Program-made: the position numbers and the translations under genes
NCBI RefSeq assembly: GCF_947498345.1
Contig: NZ_CANMJY010000001.1
Coordinates: 124,001-188,000 of the forward strand
Length of the DNA: 64,000 bases
DNA from: an uncultured Winogradskyella sp.
GTDB lineage: Bacteria; Bacteroidota; Bacteroidia; Flavobacteriales; Flavobacteriaceae
Reading direction: 5' to 3'
Shown here: piece after piece, positions 32,877 to 42,719 of the stretch
Numbering within the stretch: position 1 is the stretch's first letter
How the letters are laid out: each line of letters opens with the position of its first letter
Notes under the pieces: generated by a model
What the model was told of the DNA's origin: nothing
What the model saw: the letters and a program-made list of their open reading frames with translations, nothing else
Database searches by the model: none

Positions 32877-35800
32877 ATGACTAGATTTTTACCTTTTTTA
32901 GTTTTTATTTTCGCATTCACTACAACGACCTCTCAGACTACAGTGATAGATCCAATTGGTGATGGTGGATTTGAGAATGGTGTTACATTTGCAGCTAATG
33001 GTTGGAGCGAAAATAATCCAGTTAGTGCTACTGATAATCAATGGGTATGTGATACTGGAGCAACAATAGGGTTTAGTGGTACAAATGCTGCATATATAAC
33101 AAATAATGCAAACGCTACACCTCCACCTCATACCTATACTAATACCGCTACTAGAGTTGCTCACTTATATAAAGACATTACTTTTCCTGTTGGGGAATCA
33201 AACATTACTTTAGATTTTGATTGGATTGTGGATGGCGAAATTGGTTTTTTTGCTTATGATTATATGACAATTTGGGTAGTGCCACAAACTTTCACTCCTA
33301 CTTATGGTACACAAATAACAGCGACAGGAACAGCACCTTCGGGAAATGTGCAGATCGGAGGGTTTTTTGGCGAACAATATACTTGGACCAGTAGCACTTT
33401 TCAATTGCCAACGGGCTATGCAGGCAATAATGCAAGACTGGTTTTTGAGTGGACTAATGATGGTAGCGCTGGGGATAACCCTCCAATTGCTATAGATAAT
33501 GTGAGTTTAGTTACTAATGTAAATACGTCTTACTGTAATGCAACATCAAACTTCACTTTAGATTATATTGAAGATTTTTCAACGAATGTTGGCTTTGGAT
33601 CAGACATTTCTAACCTAAACTCAGGGTTTACACCTCCTGGTTATCAAGATAATTCTGCTACTGAAATTGTAGAGCAACTGGCAGGCGGTATTGTGGATTT
33701 TACCGTGGATTTCTCGGGTACGTTTTTAACCTATGGGTTTAATATATGGGTAGATTGGAATAATGATTTTGATTTTGATGATGCTAATGAAAAAGTATAT
33801 GCGTCTGGTGGTTTTACGACTGGACTTACAGATGATTTTATAGTTCCTGGAACTATAACTCCAGGTAGCTACAGAATGCGTATACGAGCAGATTATATTG
33901 ATGCGGATCCTGACTCTTGCGGAACTATAGATGATGGCGAAACCGAAGACTATACGCTTACAGTACCAGCAATTACATGTACAGGTGACCCATCCAACAT
34001 TACAGTTAATGCTATTACTATAACAACAGCTACAATTAGTTGGACAGCCCCAAGTCCAATACCTGGAGTTGGTTATGAATATTTTGTTACTACTAATAAT
34101 AGTACTCCGGGGTATTCACAAACTCCAACCGGAACAACAAATAATTCGACTACAACAGTTAATTTAACAGGACTAGCTGAGAATACAACGTATTATGTTT
34201 GGGTGAGATCTATTTGTGCCAGTGGAGTTGCCGGTGCAGGTTTTTGGATAGGCCCAGAATCTTTTACGACATTAACCGCTCCGCCAACAGTAACTGACGT
34301 CTCTATTTGTCCTGGTGATGCCTCACAAGATCTAACGGCTACAGCATTATGCACAGGTTCAACAACAACAAATACTATTGCAGGAAACTTAGATGTTGCT
34401 GGTCCTTACGCAGATACTCCTCCGTGGTTTATTGTGAGTACAGATCCTTGTGCATTTGATCCGACCTATAATAGAAACTATGATACTTTTGATTTTCAAG
34501 TTGATACCGATGGTGTTTATGTTTTTGAGATAGACCCAACTTTACCACCAGATTTTATGGGATATATAGTTATAAATGATCCGTTAGATCCTTTTACATA
34601 TGGATCTTGTGCAACTGGTACCTGGATTGCCGGGGACGATGATTCTGGTCCTGGTTTGGATGCAGCTATTACAGCAAATCTTCTTGCAGGTGTTGACTAT
34701 ACGCTTGTAACTACTTTGGCTTTTTCTGCAAGTCAATCTACACCATATACTTGGAATATTTCGGGAGTGGGCTCAATCATCAGTGGTACCGTTGGTACAA
34801 TGGAATGGTATACAAGTGCGAGTGGAGGCACACCAATAGCTACAGGCTCTAACTTTGATCCTGTAGGTGTTGCAGGTTCTGGCCTGCCAAATACAAATAC
34901 ACCTGGAGTATACAGTTATTGGGCAGCATGTGCATCGAGCCCAACAATAAGAACACAAGCAGATTTTGTTATTGGTAAGATTTGGAATGGAACTCCTGGA
35001 AATACAGATTGGGCAATTGCAACAAATTGGAACCCTAATAGTGTGCCTACTGCAACAGAATGCGTTATCATTCCCAACACTGGTGGTAACGATCCGATAA
35101 TTGATGGTACAACGGATGGCTTGGGTTATACGTTAACTATTGAATCTGGGGCAACATTGACCCAAAATTCTAATTCTACTTTGACCATTACTAATATAAT
35201 TACTATTGAAAATGGTGGTGTATATGATATGCAAGATAGTGCTAGTTTAATACAAATTGATGATATTGCTAACTCTGTTGGAGCTAGTGGATTATTTACA
35301 ATGGACCGAAATACAAACATAAGACAGAACGATTATGTCTATTGGTCTTCTCCTGTAACAACTTTTGATATAACAAGTATTTCCCCAGCAACGCCAGGTG
35401 CTTATTTATATGAATGGATGCCAACAACATTTCAAGGTATTGGACCTCCTGGTAATATGGTTTTTGGTGAGTGGCAAAATTATAGTTCGGGGAATATGGA
35501 TATAGGTAAGGGCTATATAGCGAGAGGACCTAGTGGCCATACAGCTACTCCTTCGGTATTTACAGCTACTTTTTCTGGAACTCCAAATAATGGTACTATA
35601 ATTCAGCCGATTGAAAGAGGAGCATACATGGGAGGGAATTATACATACCAACCCATACCTGGTGGTGATAATTTACTTGTAACCAGTGATGATGATAATT
35701 GGAATCTTGTGGGTAATCCTTATCCTTCAGCAATTGAAGCTACAGATTTTTTAACGCTTCCGGCTAATACACACATTGATGGTTTTGTGTATTTGTGGAC

Positions 35801-36749
35801 TCATGGAACAGATATAGCTATAGGAGCAGATCCATTTTACGATGATTATGTATATAATTATAATGTTGCAGATTATATAGCTTATAACTCTAGTGGTACT
35901 TCAACTCCTTCTGGTTTTAATGGTAATATTGCTTCTGGTCAAGGCTTCTTTGTTTTAATGAGAGATACAGGTTCGGTAAATGAAACAGTAACGTTTAATA
36001 ATTCTATGAGAAGCAGCGCCTATAGTAATGACCAGTTTTACAGAAGTTCTAATCCGTCTAATGATAACACTGAAAACCATAATAGAATTTGGTTAGATTA
36101 TATAAGTCCATCTGGGCAAACCAATACCACTTTGATTGCTTATGTAAATGGCGCCACTAATGGAAAAGATAGAATGTTTGATGCTAAAAATACTCAGGGT
36201 AGTGGTTTAAATCTGTATTCAATGATTAATAATGATGCCTACCTTATTCAAGGTCGTCAACTCCCATTTCAAGATACAGATCTAGTCCCTATTGGGATAA
36301 ATATTACCGAGTCTGGTTTACAAACTATAGCTATAAACACGCTTCAAGGTTTGTTTGAGGAGTCTGAACAAGATGTATATTTAGAAGACTTAGTAACAGG
36401 TGTTATTCATGATTTAAAAAACGCGCCATATTCATTTTTTAGTGATGAGGAAATTATTAATGATAGATTTATTCTAAGATATACTAATACAACATTAGGG
36501 ATTGATGATTATGATACGTTAAATGGAATTCAAATTTTTGAAGCTAATGAAAAGATTATAATAAAATCTGACTTTGAAACCATTGAAGCTATCGAAGTTT
36601 ATGACATTTTAGGAAGAACTCTTTTCCATAATAAATCAGTTAATTCTAATCGTTTTAGTATAAACACTATTCAGTCTAGCGAAATATCACTATTCATTAA
36701 AATAAGGTTAGTTGATGGTAAACAAAAAATTGAAAAAATTATCTTCTAA
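32877..36749 (+). CDS. large secreted T9SS-type protein with GEVED and fibronectin type III domains
   Basis: 1290 residues. Signal peptide to about 19. Jelly-roll-like N-terminal region (about 22-210), GEVED domain (about 225-365, 'WVDWNNDFDFDDANE', 'DDGETEDYTL'), fibronectin type III domain (about 370-465, 'ATISWTAPSPIPG'), further beta-rich regions with an Ig-like stretch, and a terminal T9SS type A-like domain ('GIQIFEANEKIIIKS', 'EVYDILGRTLF', 'KIEKIIF'). The protein should reach the cell surface and be processed. Probable adhesin or matrix protein; ligand unknown. Its stop overlaps the convergent HExxH gene by 11 bp. Confidence 0.85.
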   Translation: MTRFLPFLVFIFAFTTTTSQTTVIDPIGDGGFENGVTFAANGWSENNPVSATDNQWVCDTGATIGFSGTNAAYITNNANATPPPHTYTNTATRVAHLYKDITFPVGESNITLDFDWIVDGEIGFFAYDYMTIWVVPQTFTPTYGTQITATGTAPSGNVQIGGFFGEQYTWTSSTFQLPTGYAGNNARLVFEWTNDGSAGDNPPIAIDNVSLVTNVNTSYCNATSNFTLDYIEDFSTNVGFGSDISNLNSGFTPPGYQDNSATEIVEQLAGGIVDFTVDFSGTFLTYGFNIWVDWNNDFDFDDANEKVYASGGFTTGLTDDFIVPGTITPGSYRMRIRADYIDADPDSCGTIDDGETEDYTLTVPAITCTGDPSNITVNAITITTATISWTAPSPIPGVGYEYFVTTNNSTPGYSQTPTGTTNNSTTTVNLTGLAENTTYYVWVRSICASGVAGAGFWIGPESFTTLTAPPTVTDVSICPGDASQDLTATALCTGSTTTNTIAGNLDVAGPYADTPPWFIVSTDPCAFDPTYNRNYDTFDFQVDTDGVYVFEIDPTLPPDFMGYIVINDPLDPFTYGSCATGTWIAGDDDSGPGLDAAITANLLAGVDYTLVTTLAFSASQSTPYTWNISGVGSIISGTVGTMEWYTSASGGTPIATGSNFDPVGVAGSGLPNTNTPGVYSYWAACASSPTIRTQADFVIGKIWNGTPGNTDWAIATNWNPNSVPTATECVIIPNTGGNDPIIDGTTDGLGYTLTIESGATLTQNSNSTLTITNIITIENGGVYDMQDSASLIQIDDIANSVGASGLFTMDRNTNIRQNDYVYWSSPVTTFDITSISPATPGAYLYEWMPTTFQGIGPPGNMVFGEWQNYSSGNMDIGKGYIARGPSGHTATPSVFTATFSGTPNNGTIIQPIERGAYMGGNYTYQPIPGGDNLLVTSDDDNWNLVGNPYPSAIEATDFLTLPANTHIDGFVYLWTHGTDIAIGADPFYDDYVYNYNVADYIAYNSSGTSTPSGFNGNIASGQGFFVLMRDTGSVNETVTFNNSMRSSAYSNDQFYRSSNPSNDNTENHNRIWLDYISPSGQTNTTLIAYVNGATNGKDRMFDAKNTQGSGLNLYSMINNDAYLIQGRQLPFQDTDLVPIGINITESGLQTIAINTLQGLFEESEQDVYLEDLVTGVIHDLKNAPYSFFSDEEIINDRFILRYTNTTLGIDDYDTLNGIQIFEANEKIIIKSDFETIEAIEVYDILGRTLFHNKSVNSNRFSINTIQSSEISLFIKIRLVDGKQKIEKIIF

Positions 36750-37068
36750 AATAATTTATAAAAACATACAAAGGTCTGGATTTTATATAGTCCAGATCTT
36801 TTTCATTGCTGTAGGCCTCACGTTCAAAAGAAATGTTTTTGTATGCCATGTGCCAATTTTTATATTGAGCTAAACGTACACAAAATTCAATACCATAAAT
36901 GACAAAAAAAGGTATAATTAAGAGTTCTAATTGTTGCCTTAAGTGGATCTTTTCATGATTTATCAAAACAGAATTTCCTCTTAGGTTCTTATACTTTAAA
37001 AACATGAAAGGGAAAATTGTTAGACCTAAATAGCCCTTGGGCACCATATATTTTGAAATCAATATCAC
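36739..37068 (-). CDS. small HExxH membrane-associated protein
   Basis: 109 residues with two hydrophobic segments (about 12-25 and 50-65). Between them is 'NHEKIHLRQQLELL', an HExxH zinc-protease motif, and 'SFEREAY' follows about 50 residues later, supplying a possible third zinc ligand Glu. This is a short M56/BlaR-like or DUF-type protein common in Bacteroidota, so peptidase activity is possible but unproven. Convergent with the T9SS gene by an 11-bp overlap. Confidence 0.7.
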   Translation of the reverse strand: MILISKYMVPKGYLGLTIFPFMFLKYKNLRGNSVLINHEKIHLRQQLELLIIPFFVIYGIEFCVRLAQYKNWHMAYKNISFEREAYSNEKDLDYIKSRPLYVFINYFRR

Positions 37069-37103
37069 ACTTTCCTTAATTCAAAAATCAAACCAAATTA
37101 CAT

Positions 37104-37111
37104 TATCTTTG
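37104..37111 (+). promoter_or_regulatory. -7 promoter element of the DUF5522-hutU pair
   Basis: TATCTTTG fits the Bacteroidota -7 consensus exactly and lies 6 nt before the ATG, so the leader would be very short or absent. No clear -33 TTG. Confidence 0.5.
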
Positions 37112-37117
37112 TGAGAT

Positions 37118-37279
37118 ATGAAGAAATACGTCCCAATTGAAGACGGAGACTACTACTTAACTCCTGAAGGTTATCGCTGTTTTACAGAACAATATCATTT
37201 AAAAAGAGGGTATTGTTGTGAAAGCGGTTGTAGACATTGTCCATATGGATTTAGTAAAGATAAATTAAGAAAAAAGTAA
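37118..37279 (+). CDS. DUF5522-like small Cys-rich protein (absent from the ORF track)
   Basis: 53 residues, MKKYVPIEDGDYYLTPEG... to ...DKLRKK, ending at TAA 37277-37279. The motif 'GYCCESGCRHCPYGF' contains four cysteines and one His in a compact cluster that may bind zinc. The family is widespread and uncharacterised. The stop overlaps the hutU ATG (TAATG), so translation is coupled. It has a perfect -7 element. Missed by the track because of its length. Confidence 0.85.
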   Translation: MKKYVPIEDGDYYLTPEGYRCFTEQYHLKRGYCCESGCRHCPYGFSKDKLRKK

Positions 37280-39288
37280 TGCAAGTAACTGAATTATCAT
37301 TTAAAGCTCAGATATTAGAAGGTATTCCTGAAACTCTACCTCAACCAAAACCTTACAATTCATCAATAAATCATGCACCAAAACGTAAAGCTATTCTCTC
37401 CCCCGAAGAAGAAAAACTAGCGCTTAAAAATGCCTTACGCTATTTTGATAAAAAGCATCACAAAGAATTATTACCAGAGTTTAAAAATGAATTAGATGCT
37501 TATGGTCGTATTTACATGTATCGTCTCAGACCAGACTACAAAATGTATGCAAGACCAATAGACGAATATCCCGCAAAGTCTAAACAAGCAGCAGCAATAA
37601 TGCTAATGATTCAGAATAATTTAGATTATGCAGTAGCACAACATCCTTATGAGTTGATTACTTACGGTGGTAATGGAGGTGTATTTTCAAATTGGGCACA
37701 GTATAGATTAACCATGAAGTATTTGGCCGAAATGAATGATGAGCAAACTTTGGTAATGTACTCTGGTCATCCTATGGGGTTATTTCCTTCTCATAAAGAA
37801 GCACCAAGAGTAGTTGTAACCAATGGCATGATGATTCCTAATTATTCTAAACCAGATGATTGGGAAAAATTCAATGCGCTTGGTGTTACTCAATATGGAC
37901 AGATGACAGCAGGAAGCTATATGTATATTGGTCCTCAAGGTATTGTGCACGGAACCACTATAACTGTATTAAATGGATTTAGAAAAATAGGAAAAGAGCC
38001 TAAAGGAAATTTATTTATTACTTCTGGCCTAGGTGGAATGTCTGGTGCACAACCTAAAGCTGGTAATATTGCTGGATGTATTACAGTATGTGCAGAAGTT
38101 AATCCAAAAATTACTCAAGTTAGATTAGATCAAGGTTGGATTGACGAAAAAATTACAGATTTAAATGAACTTGTAAAAAGGGTTACCAAGGCAAAAGCTA
38201 AAAAAGAAACTATTTCTATTGCGTATTTAGGAAATGTCGTTGATGTTTGGGAAAAATTTGATGAAGCTAATATTTGTATTGATTTAGGAAGTGACCAAAC
38301 CTCTCTTCATAATCCATGGGCAGGAGGTTATTATCCTGTTGGGTTATCATTTGAACAAGCTAACGACATGATGGCAAATGAGCCAGAAAAGTTCAAAGTA
38401 AAAGTTCAAGAAAGCTTAAGGCAACATGCTGATGCCATAAATAAACATACAGCAAAAGGCACTTATTTCTTTGATTACGGAAATGCGTTTTTACTTGAAG
38501 CTTCTCGAGCTGGTGCAGATGTAATGTCTGATAATCCAGAATTAGGAAGAGAATTTAAATATCCCAGCTATGTACAAGATATAATGGGCCCAATGTGTTT
38601 TGATTATGGTTTTGGACCTTTCCGTTGGGTTTGTGCCTCAGGAAAGCCAGAAGATTTAGCTAAAACTGATGAAATCGCTTGTGATGTACTTGAAGATATA
38701 ATGAAAAATTCACCTCAGGAAATTCAACAACAAATGGCTGACAATATTCAGTGGATAAAAGGAGCGCAGGAAAACAAACTTGTAGTGGGTTCTCAAGCCA
38801 GAATATTATATGCCGATGCTGAAGGAAGAATGAAAATTGCTGAGGCATTTAATAACGCTATTAGAAATGGGGATATTGGCTATGTCATTTTAGGAAGAGA
38901 CCACCATGATGTTTCCGGTACTGACTCCCCATATAGAGAAACCAGTAATATTTATGATGGTTCGAGATTCACAGCAGATATGGCAATACACAATGTTATT
39001 GGAGATAGTTTTAGAGGTGCCACATGGGTGAGTATTCATAATGGAGGTGGAGTAGGATGGGGAGAGGTAATTAATGGTGGATTCGGCATGGTTCTTGATG
39101 GTACTAAAGAAGCGTCAACCAGATTAAAACAGATGTTATTTTGGGATGTGAATAATGGTATTTCTAGACGAAGTTGGGCTAGAAATGAAGGTGCGGTTTT
39201 TGCTATAAAACGCGCTATGGAAGTTGAGCCTAATTTAAAAGTAACATTACCAAATTACGTTGATGATGATTTATTAGAAACAATTTAA
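37279..39288 (+). CDS. hutU: urocanate hydratase
   Basis: 669 residues with the urocanase signatures 'YGGNGGVFSNWAQYRLTMKYL', 'MTAGSYMYIGPQGIVHGTT' and 'GLGGMSGAQPKAG' (NAD+ site), plus 'DYGNAFLLEASRAGAD'. It adds water to urocanate to form imidazolonepropionate in histidine catabolism. It is longer than the ~555-residue proteobacterial form, as in other Bacteroidota. No other hut gene is in the window. It is translationally coupled to the DUF5522 gene and followed by a DUF4136 lipoprotein. Confidence 0.95.
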   Translation: MQVTELSFKAQILEGIPETLPQPKPYNSSINHAPKRKAILSPEEEKLALKNALRYFDKKHHKELLPEFKNELDAYGRIYMYRLRPDYKMYARPIDEYPAKSKQAAAIMLMIQNNLDYAVAQHPYELITYGGNGGVFSNWAQYRLTMKYLAEMNDEQTLVMYSGHPMGLFPSHKEAPRVVVTNGMMIPNYSKPDDWEKFNALGVTQYGQMTAGSYMYIGPQGIVHGTTITVLNGFRKIGKEPKGNLFITSGLGGMSGAQPKAGNIAGCITVCAEVNPKITQVRLDQGWIDEKITDLNELVKRVTKAKAKKETISIAYLGNVVDVWEKFDEANICIDLGSDQTSLHNPWAGGYYPVGLSFEQANDMMANEPEKFKVKVQESLRQHADAINKHTAKGTYFFDYGNAFLLEASRAGADVMSDNPELGREFKYPSYVQDIMGPMCFDYGFGPFRWVCASGKPEDLAKTDEIACDVLEDIMKNSPQEIQQQMADNIQWIKGAQENKLVVGSQARILYADAEGRMKIAEAFNNAIRNGDIGYVILGRDHHDVSGTDSPYRETSNIYDGSRFTADMAIHNVIGDSFRGATWVSIHNGGGVGWGEVINGGFGMVLDGTKEASTRLKQMLFWDVNNGISRRSWARNEGAVFAIKRAMEVEPNLKVTLPNYVDDDLLETI

Positions 39289-39299
39289 AAAAAAACAAT

Positions 39300-39836
39300 A
39301 TGAAGAAGTTACTTAAATTCACGCCCATTTTAGTGTTTGCCATCCTTCTTTCTTCTTGTAGTTCTGTAAGAGTTGCGGCTGATTATGACAGAGAGGCAAA
39401 CTTTGACCAATACAAGACTTTTGCATTTTTTAAGCCTGGTATTGATAAAGCAGAAATTAGCGATATTGATAAACGGAGAATCTTGAGAGCAATAGAAGCT
39501 GAGCTTATGGCTAAAGGTATGACTAAATCAGAAAACCCAGATATGCTCGTGAGCATTTTTACTAAATCTAACCAACGTGTTGATATATACAACAATGCAT
39601 GGGGAGTTGGTGGCTGGGGCTGGGGCTGGGGTCCTGGATTTGGTTGGGGTGGAAGCCAGGTTTCTACTCGAACAGAAGGCATGCTTTTTATTGATTTAAT
39701 TGATACTGATAAGAAGGAACTAATTTGGCAAGGCTCAGGTACAGGTTATTTAGTAACTAAAAACGTAGATAAAAAAGAAGCACGTATTAAAGAGTTTGTT
39801 TCTAAAACTATGGAGCAATTTCCTCCATCTAAATAA
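39300..39836 (+). CDS. DUF4136 lipoprotein
   Basis: 178 residues. Lipoprotein signal 'LVFAILLSSC' with lipidated Cys near 20. DUF4136 core: 'FDQYKTFAFFKPG' near 35, 'AIEAELMAKGM' near 64, 'DMLVSIFTKS' near 80, and 'LFIDLIDTDKKELIWQGSGTG' near 128. A Gly/Trp-rich insert (GVGGWGWGWGPGFGWGG) lies between them. Outer-membrane or periplasmic; function unknown. It lies 11 bp after hutU, so it may be co-transcribed, and a strong terminator follows. Confidence 0.85.
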   Translation: MKKLLKFTPILVFAILLSSCSSVRVAADYDREANFDQYKTFAFFKPGIDKAEISDIDKRRILRAIEAELMAKGMTKSENPDMLVSIFTKSNQRVDIYNNAWGVGGWGWGWGPGFGWGGSQVSTRTEGMLFIDLIDTDKKELIWQGSGTGYLVTKNVDKKEARIKEFVSKTMEQFPPSK

Positions 39837-39863
39837 AAAGAAGCTACATATTATATTAGACAT

Positions 39864-39891
39864 AAGCACTAGATAATCTAGTGCTTTTTTT
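39864..39891 (+). terminator. intrinsic terminator after the DUF4136 gene
   Basis: AAGCACTAGA (39864-39873) pairs with TCTAGTGCTT (39877-39886) around TAA, followed by a T run. Confidence 0.85.
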
Positions 39892-39929
39892 AGATTATTC
39901 ATTCTATTAGGCTATAAATCTAAATACGC

Positions 39930-39937
39930 TATCTTTG
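39930..39937 (+). promoter_or_regulatory. -7 promoter element of the SulP gene
   Basis: TATCTTTG matches TAnnTTTG, 22 nt before the ATG. No strong -33 TTG was found. Confidence 0.5.
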
Positions 39938-39959
39938 CCGACTTTTAAGGATTTATATT

Positions 39960-41639
39960 ATGATATTAGGCCATACTACAAGAAAAAACTTTACACAAAA
40001 CCCAAAGAATGATATTCTTTCGGGTTTAACAGTTGCCTTAGCATTAGTGCCAGAAGCTGTTGCATTTGCATTTGTTGCTGGTGTAGATCCATTAGTTGGG
40101 CTTTATGGTGCCTTTATGATGGGAATTGTTACTGCTTTATTTGGTGGTCGACCAGGAATGATCTCTGGAGCAACAGGCGCTATGGCTGTTGTTATGGTAC
40201 ACCTTATTCAAAAAGGAAATGAAGTTGGTTTAGCATTAGATACTCCTATTGAAAATTTAGGCTTACAATGGCTGTTTATTACATTACTTTTTGTTGGCGG
40301 TATTCAAATTTTAGCTGGTGTTTTTAAACTTGGAAAGTTTGTACGATTAATTCCTCATCCTGTAATGATGGGATTTGTTAATGGTTTAGCCATAGTAATT
40401 TTCTTATCTCAGTTAGGTTTATTTCCAAATGCTGTACCTAAAGATATTTCGATATGGAGCAATACTTCTCAATGGTTTGAGGCTTTGTTTTCTAATGGTA
40501 CTTTTTGGAAAATGATGGGTTTCATTGGTTTAACCATGGGTATTATGTATGGTTTACCTAAATTAACAAAGAAGATTCCTGCTGCATTAATTGCCATTAT
40601 TGTGGTAGCTTGTATAACCATTTTTGGCAGTATAGAAATGAGTACAGTTGGATCCTTTATTAGAGAAGGTGGTGGTGAAGGCCTACAAGGTGGTCTACCT
40701 ACATTCCAAGATCAAGTTTTTGGTTTCTTTGGTACGCTTTCTGGACATTGGGATTTAATCATTTCCACAGCGTTTATATTAGCTGCTGTAGGACTTATTG
40801 AATCATTAATGACACTCAATCTGGTTGATGAAATTACCGAAACCAGGGGCAATGGAAATAGAGAATGTATAGCCCAAGGAGGTGCAAATATGCTCAATGG
40901 TCTTTTTGGTGGTATGGGCGGCTGTGCTATGATTGGACAATCTATAATCAATGTAGATTCTGGTGGTAGAGGACGTTTATCTGGTGCGGTTGCTGCTATA
41001 GCATTACTCTGTTTTGTATTATTTGGTGCGCCATTAATTGAACAAATACCAATAGCTGCATTAGTAGGTGTAATGTTTATGGTAGTCATAGGAACATTTG
41101 CCTGGTCTAGTTTTAGAATTATTAGAAAGATTCCTTTGTCAGATGCCATAGTTTTAATTGCTGTTTCAGCTATAACAGTATGGAAAGACTTAGCCGTAGC
41201 TGTTATTGCTGGTGTTATTATTTCCGCATTAGTTTTTGCATGGAAAAATGCTACAATGATTAGAGCACGTAAGCGTATTCAAGCTAACGGCACAAAAACT
41301 TATGAAATATGGGGGCCATTGTTTTTTGGCTCTATTCAGAATTTTAATTCAAAATTTGATGCCAAAAATGACCCAGATAAAGTAGAAATAGATTTTGTCG
41401 AATCTCGAGTAAGTGACCATTCTGCTTTAGAAGCCATCTTTAACATTGTTAACAAATATGAAGCTGAAGGTAAATCTATCAAACTAAAACATCTTAGTGA
41501 AGATTGTAAAATACTGCTCAGAAAAGCCAGCCCTAAATTTGAAGAAGTTATCATCGAAGATGTAGACGACCCAAGATATCACTTAGCTGCTGATCCAGAG
41601 AAATTCACGAAACCACTTTCAGAATATAAACTAGATTAA
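39960..41639 (+). CDS. SulP-family anion transporter with STAS domain
   Basis: 559 residues. A SLC26/SulP transmembrane domain (about 20-420, ten or more helices; 'GLTVALALVPEAVAFAFVAGVDPLVGLYGAF', 'MISGATGAMAVVMV', 'IAQGGANMLNGLFGGMGGCAMIGQS') is followed by a cytoplasmic STAS domain (about 450-540). The family carries sulfate, bicarbonate or other anions. It ends 3 bp from a convergent bestrophin gene, which also moves anions, but the two are on opposite strands. Substrate is not determinable; bicarbonate is a candidate in a marine bacterium. Confidence 0.9.
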   Translation: MILGHTTRKNFTQNPKNDILSGLTVALALVPEAVAFAFVAGVDPLVGLYGAFMMGIVTALFGGRPGMISGATGAMAVVMVHLIQKGNEVGLALDTPIENLGLQWLFITLLFVGGIQILAGVFKLGKFVRLIPHPVMMGFVNGLAIVIFLSQLGLFPNAVPKDISIWSNTSQWFEALFSNGTFWKMMGFIGLTMGIMYGLPKLTKKIPAALIAIIVVACITIFGSIEMSTVGSFIREGGGEGLQGGLPTFQDQVFGFFGTLSGHWDLIISTAFILAAVGLIESLMTLNLVDEITETRGNGNRECIAQGGANMLNGLFGGMGGCAMIGQSIINVDSGGRGRLSGAVAAIALLCFVLFGAPLIEQIPIAALVGVMFMVVIGTFAWSSFRIIRKIPLSDAIVLIAVSAITVWKDLAVAVIAGVIISALVFAWKNATMIRARKRIQANGTKTYEIWGPLFFGSIQNFNSKFDAKNDPDKVEIDFVESRVSDHSALEAIFNIVNKYEAEGKSIKLKHLSEDCKILLRKASPKFEEVIIEDVDDPRYHLAADPEKFTKPLSEYKLD

Positions 41640-41642
41640 CAG

Positions 41643-42704
41643 CTACATCTGAACATTTTTTTCTTCAGGGAATTGACTAGGAATTTCATTTGGTTCCTCA
41701 TCTAACATTTGCCTTAGATCAATCTCAATTCCGCGAGAAATAGTAGATATAGGCACATCGTTTGGACCACCTTCAAATGGGTTCTCTCCACTCCTTGCCA
41801 AACGTTCCATAGTATGAAAAGCCCATGATACTGTAGCACAAAATGGTATTGCTATCCAAATAAAATACTTTCCGACTAGGAAAAAATCATCTACCATAGT
41901 ATCACCTATTTCAGCAAATTCTGGAATTAATCCAAAAGGTAATAGAATTGTAAATACTCTTGTGAGGTATAATCCTAAACTTGCATATTGCCTTGGATAA
42001 GGAAAGTTCTTTATACGTTCTGATTTTCCTTGATGTGTAAAAAGCGATTCTAAAACATTTTCAAGCTCCAGAAACGCGAATTCCCATATGAGACCTTTTT
42101 CTTTTAATTCTCTAATATGTTTTGATTGCAGGTATAATAACGCGGTTTGCTTATTGCTTTTAGATAAGACATATTTTCTTTCCTCTTCTGATAAATACAT
42201 CATCAGATTATCTTCGAGAGTAGAGACTTCTTCTGGAATATGAATCATATTTCGCCATTCCTGGTTTGTCTTAGCTTTATGTTGTGTTTCCCAACTTTTA
42301 CGTTGACGCATAGCATAGCGTAATGCTGTCATCCAGGCAATATGTCTATAGACCAAGGTCTTTTTATGCTTCTTTAATTCTGCATCAGAAATTGAATCAT
42401 CACAATATTCATTTGACACCATATCCTGGACTTTCATACCCCAAGTTCGTGATGTATTTACAATAGCTCCCCAAATCATTCGTGCCTCCCAAATACGACC
42501 ATAAGCTGAGTTATTTTGAAAACCTACAAGGAAAGCTACAGCAGTACCAATTAGTGCCACAGGTGTCCATGGTACATTTAAAAATGTAAAGCCAAATACT
42601 TTATAAAGAATAGTAATTATTCCTGCGTATAAAAGATATATTAATGTTTCACCTCTAGTCCAAAGCACCATGTCTTTGACCGAGTATCTTTTTTTGGTTA
42701 GCAT
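41643..42704 (-). CDS. bestrophin-family anion channel (second copy)
   Basis: 353 residues, membrane helices near 22-60 and 230-290, with a conserved C-terminal 'NPFEGGPNDVPISTISRGIEIDLRQ' block. 'GKSERIKNFPYPRQYA' in the middle is shared almost exactly with the adjacent copy. Bestrophins are pentameric chloride/bicarbonate channels; bacterial members are less studied. It follows its paralogue by 15 bp, so this is a tandem duplicate. Downstream it converges with the SulP gene. Confidence 0.85.
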   Translation of the reverse strand: MLTKKRYSVKDMVLWTRGETLIYLLYAGIITILYKVFGFTFLNVPWTPVALIGTAVAFLVGFQNNSAYGRIWEARMIWGAIVNTSRTWGMKVQDMVSNEYCDDSISDAELKKHKKTLVYRHIAWMTALRYAMRQRKSWETQHKAKTNQEWRNMIHIPEEVSTLEDNLMMYLSEEERKYVLSKSNKQTALLYLQSKHIRELKEKGLIWEFAFLELENVLESLFTHQGKSERIKNFPYPRQYASLGLYLTRVFTILLPFGLIPEFAEIGDTMVDDFFLVGKYFIWIAIPFCATVSWAFHTMERLARSGENPFEGGPNDVPISTISRGIEIDLRQMLDEEPNEIPSQFPEEKNVQM

Positions 42705-42719
42705 AGTTCAAATTGTAAT

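Noticed and set aside
39600-39660. Short tandem GGCTGG repeats in the DUF4136 gene
   Set aside because: They are in frame and encode the Gly/Trp-rich insert; a low-complexity coding feature, not a regulatory repeat.
40712-41149. 145-residue minus-strand ORF
   Set aside because: Lies inside the SulP gene on the other strand with no independent features.
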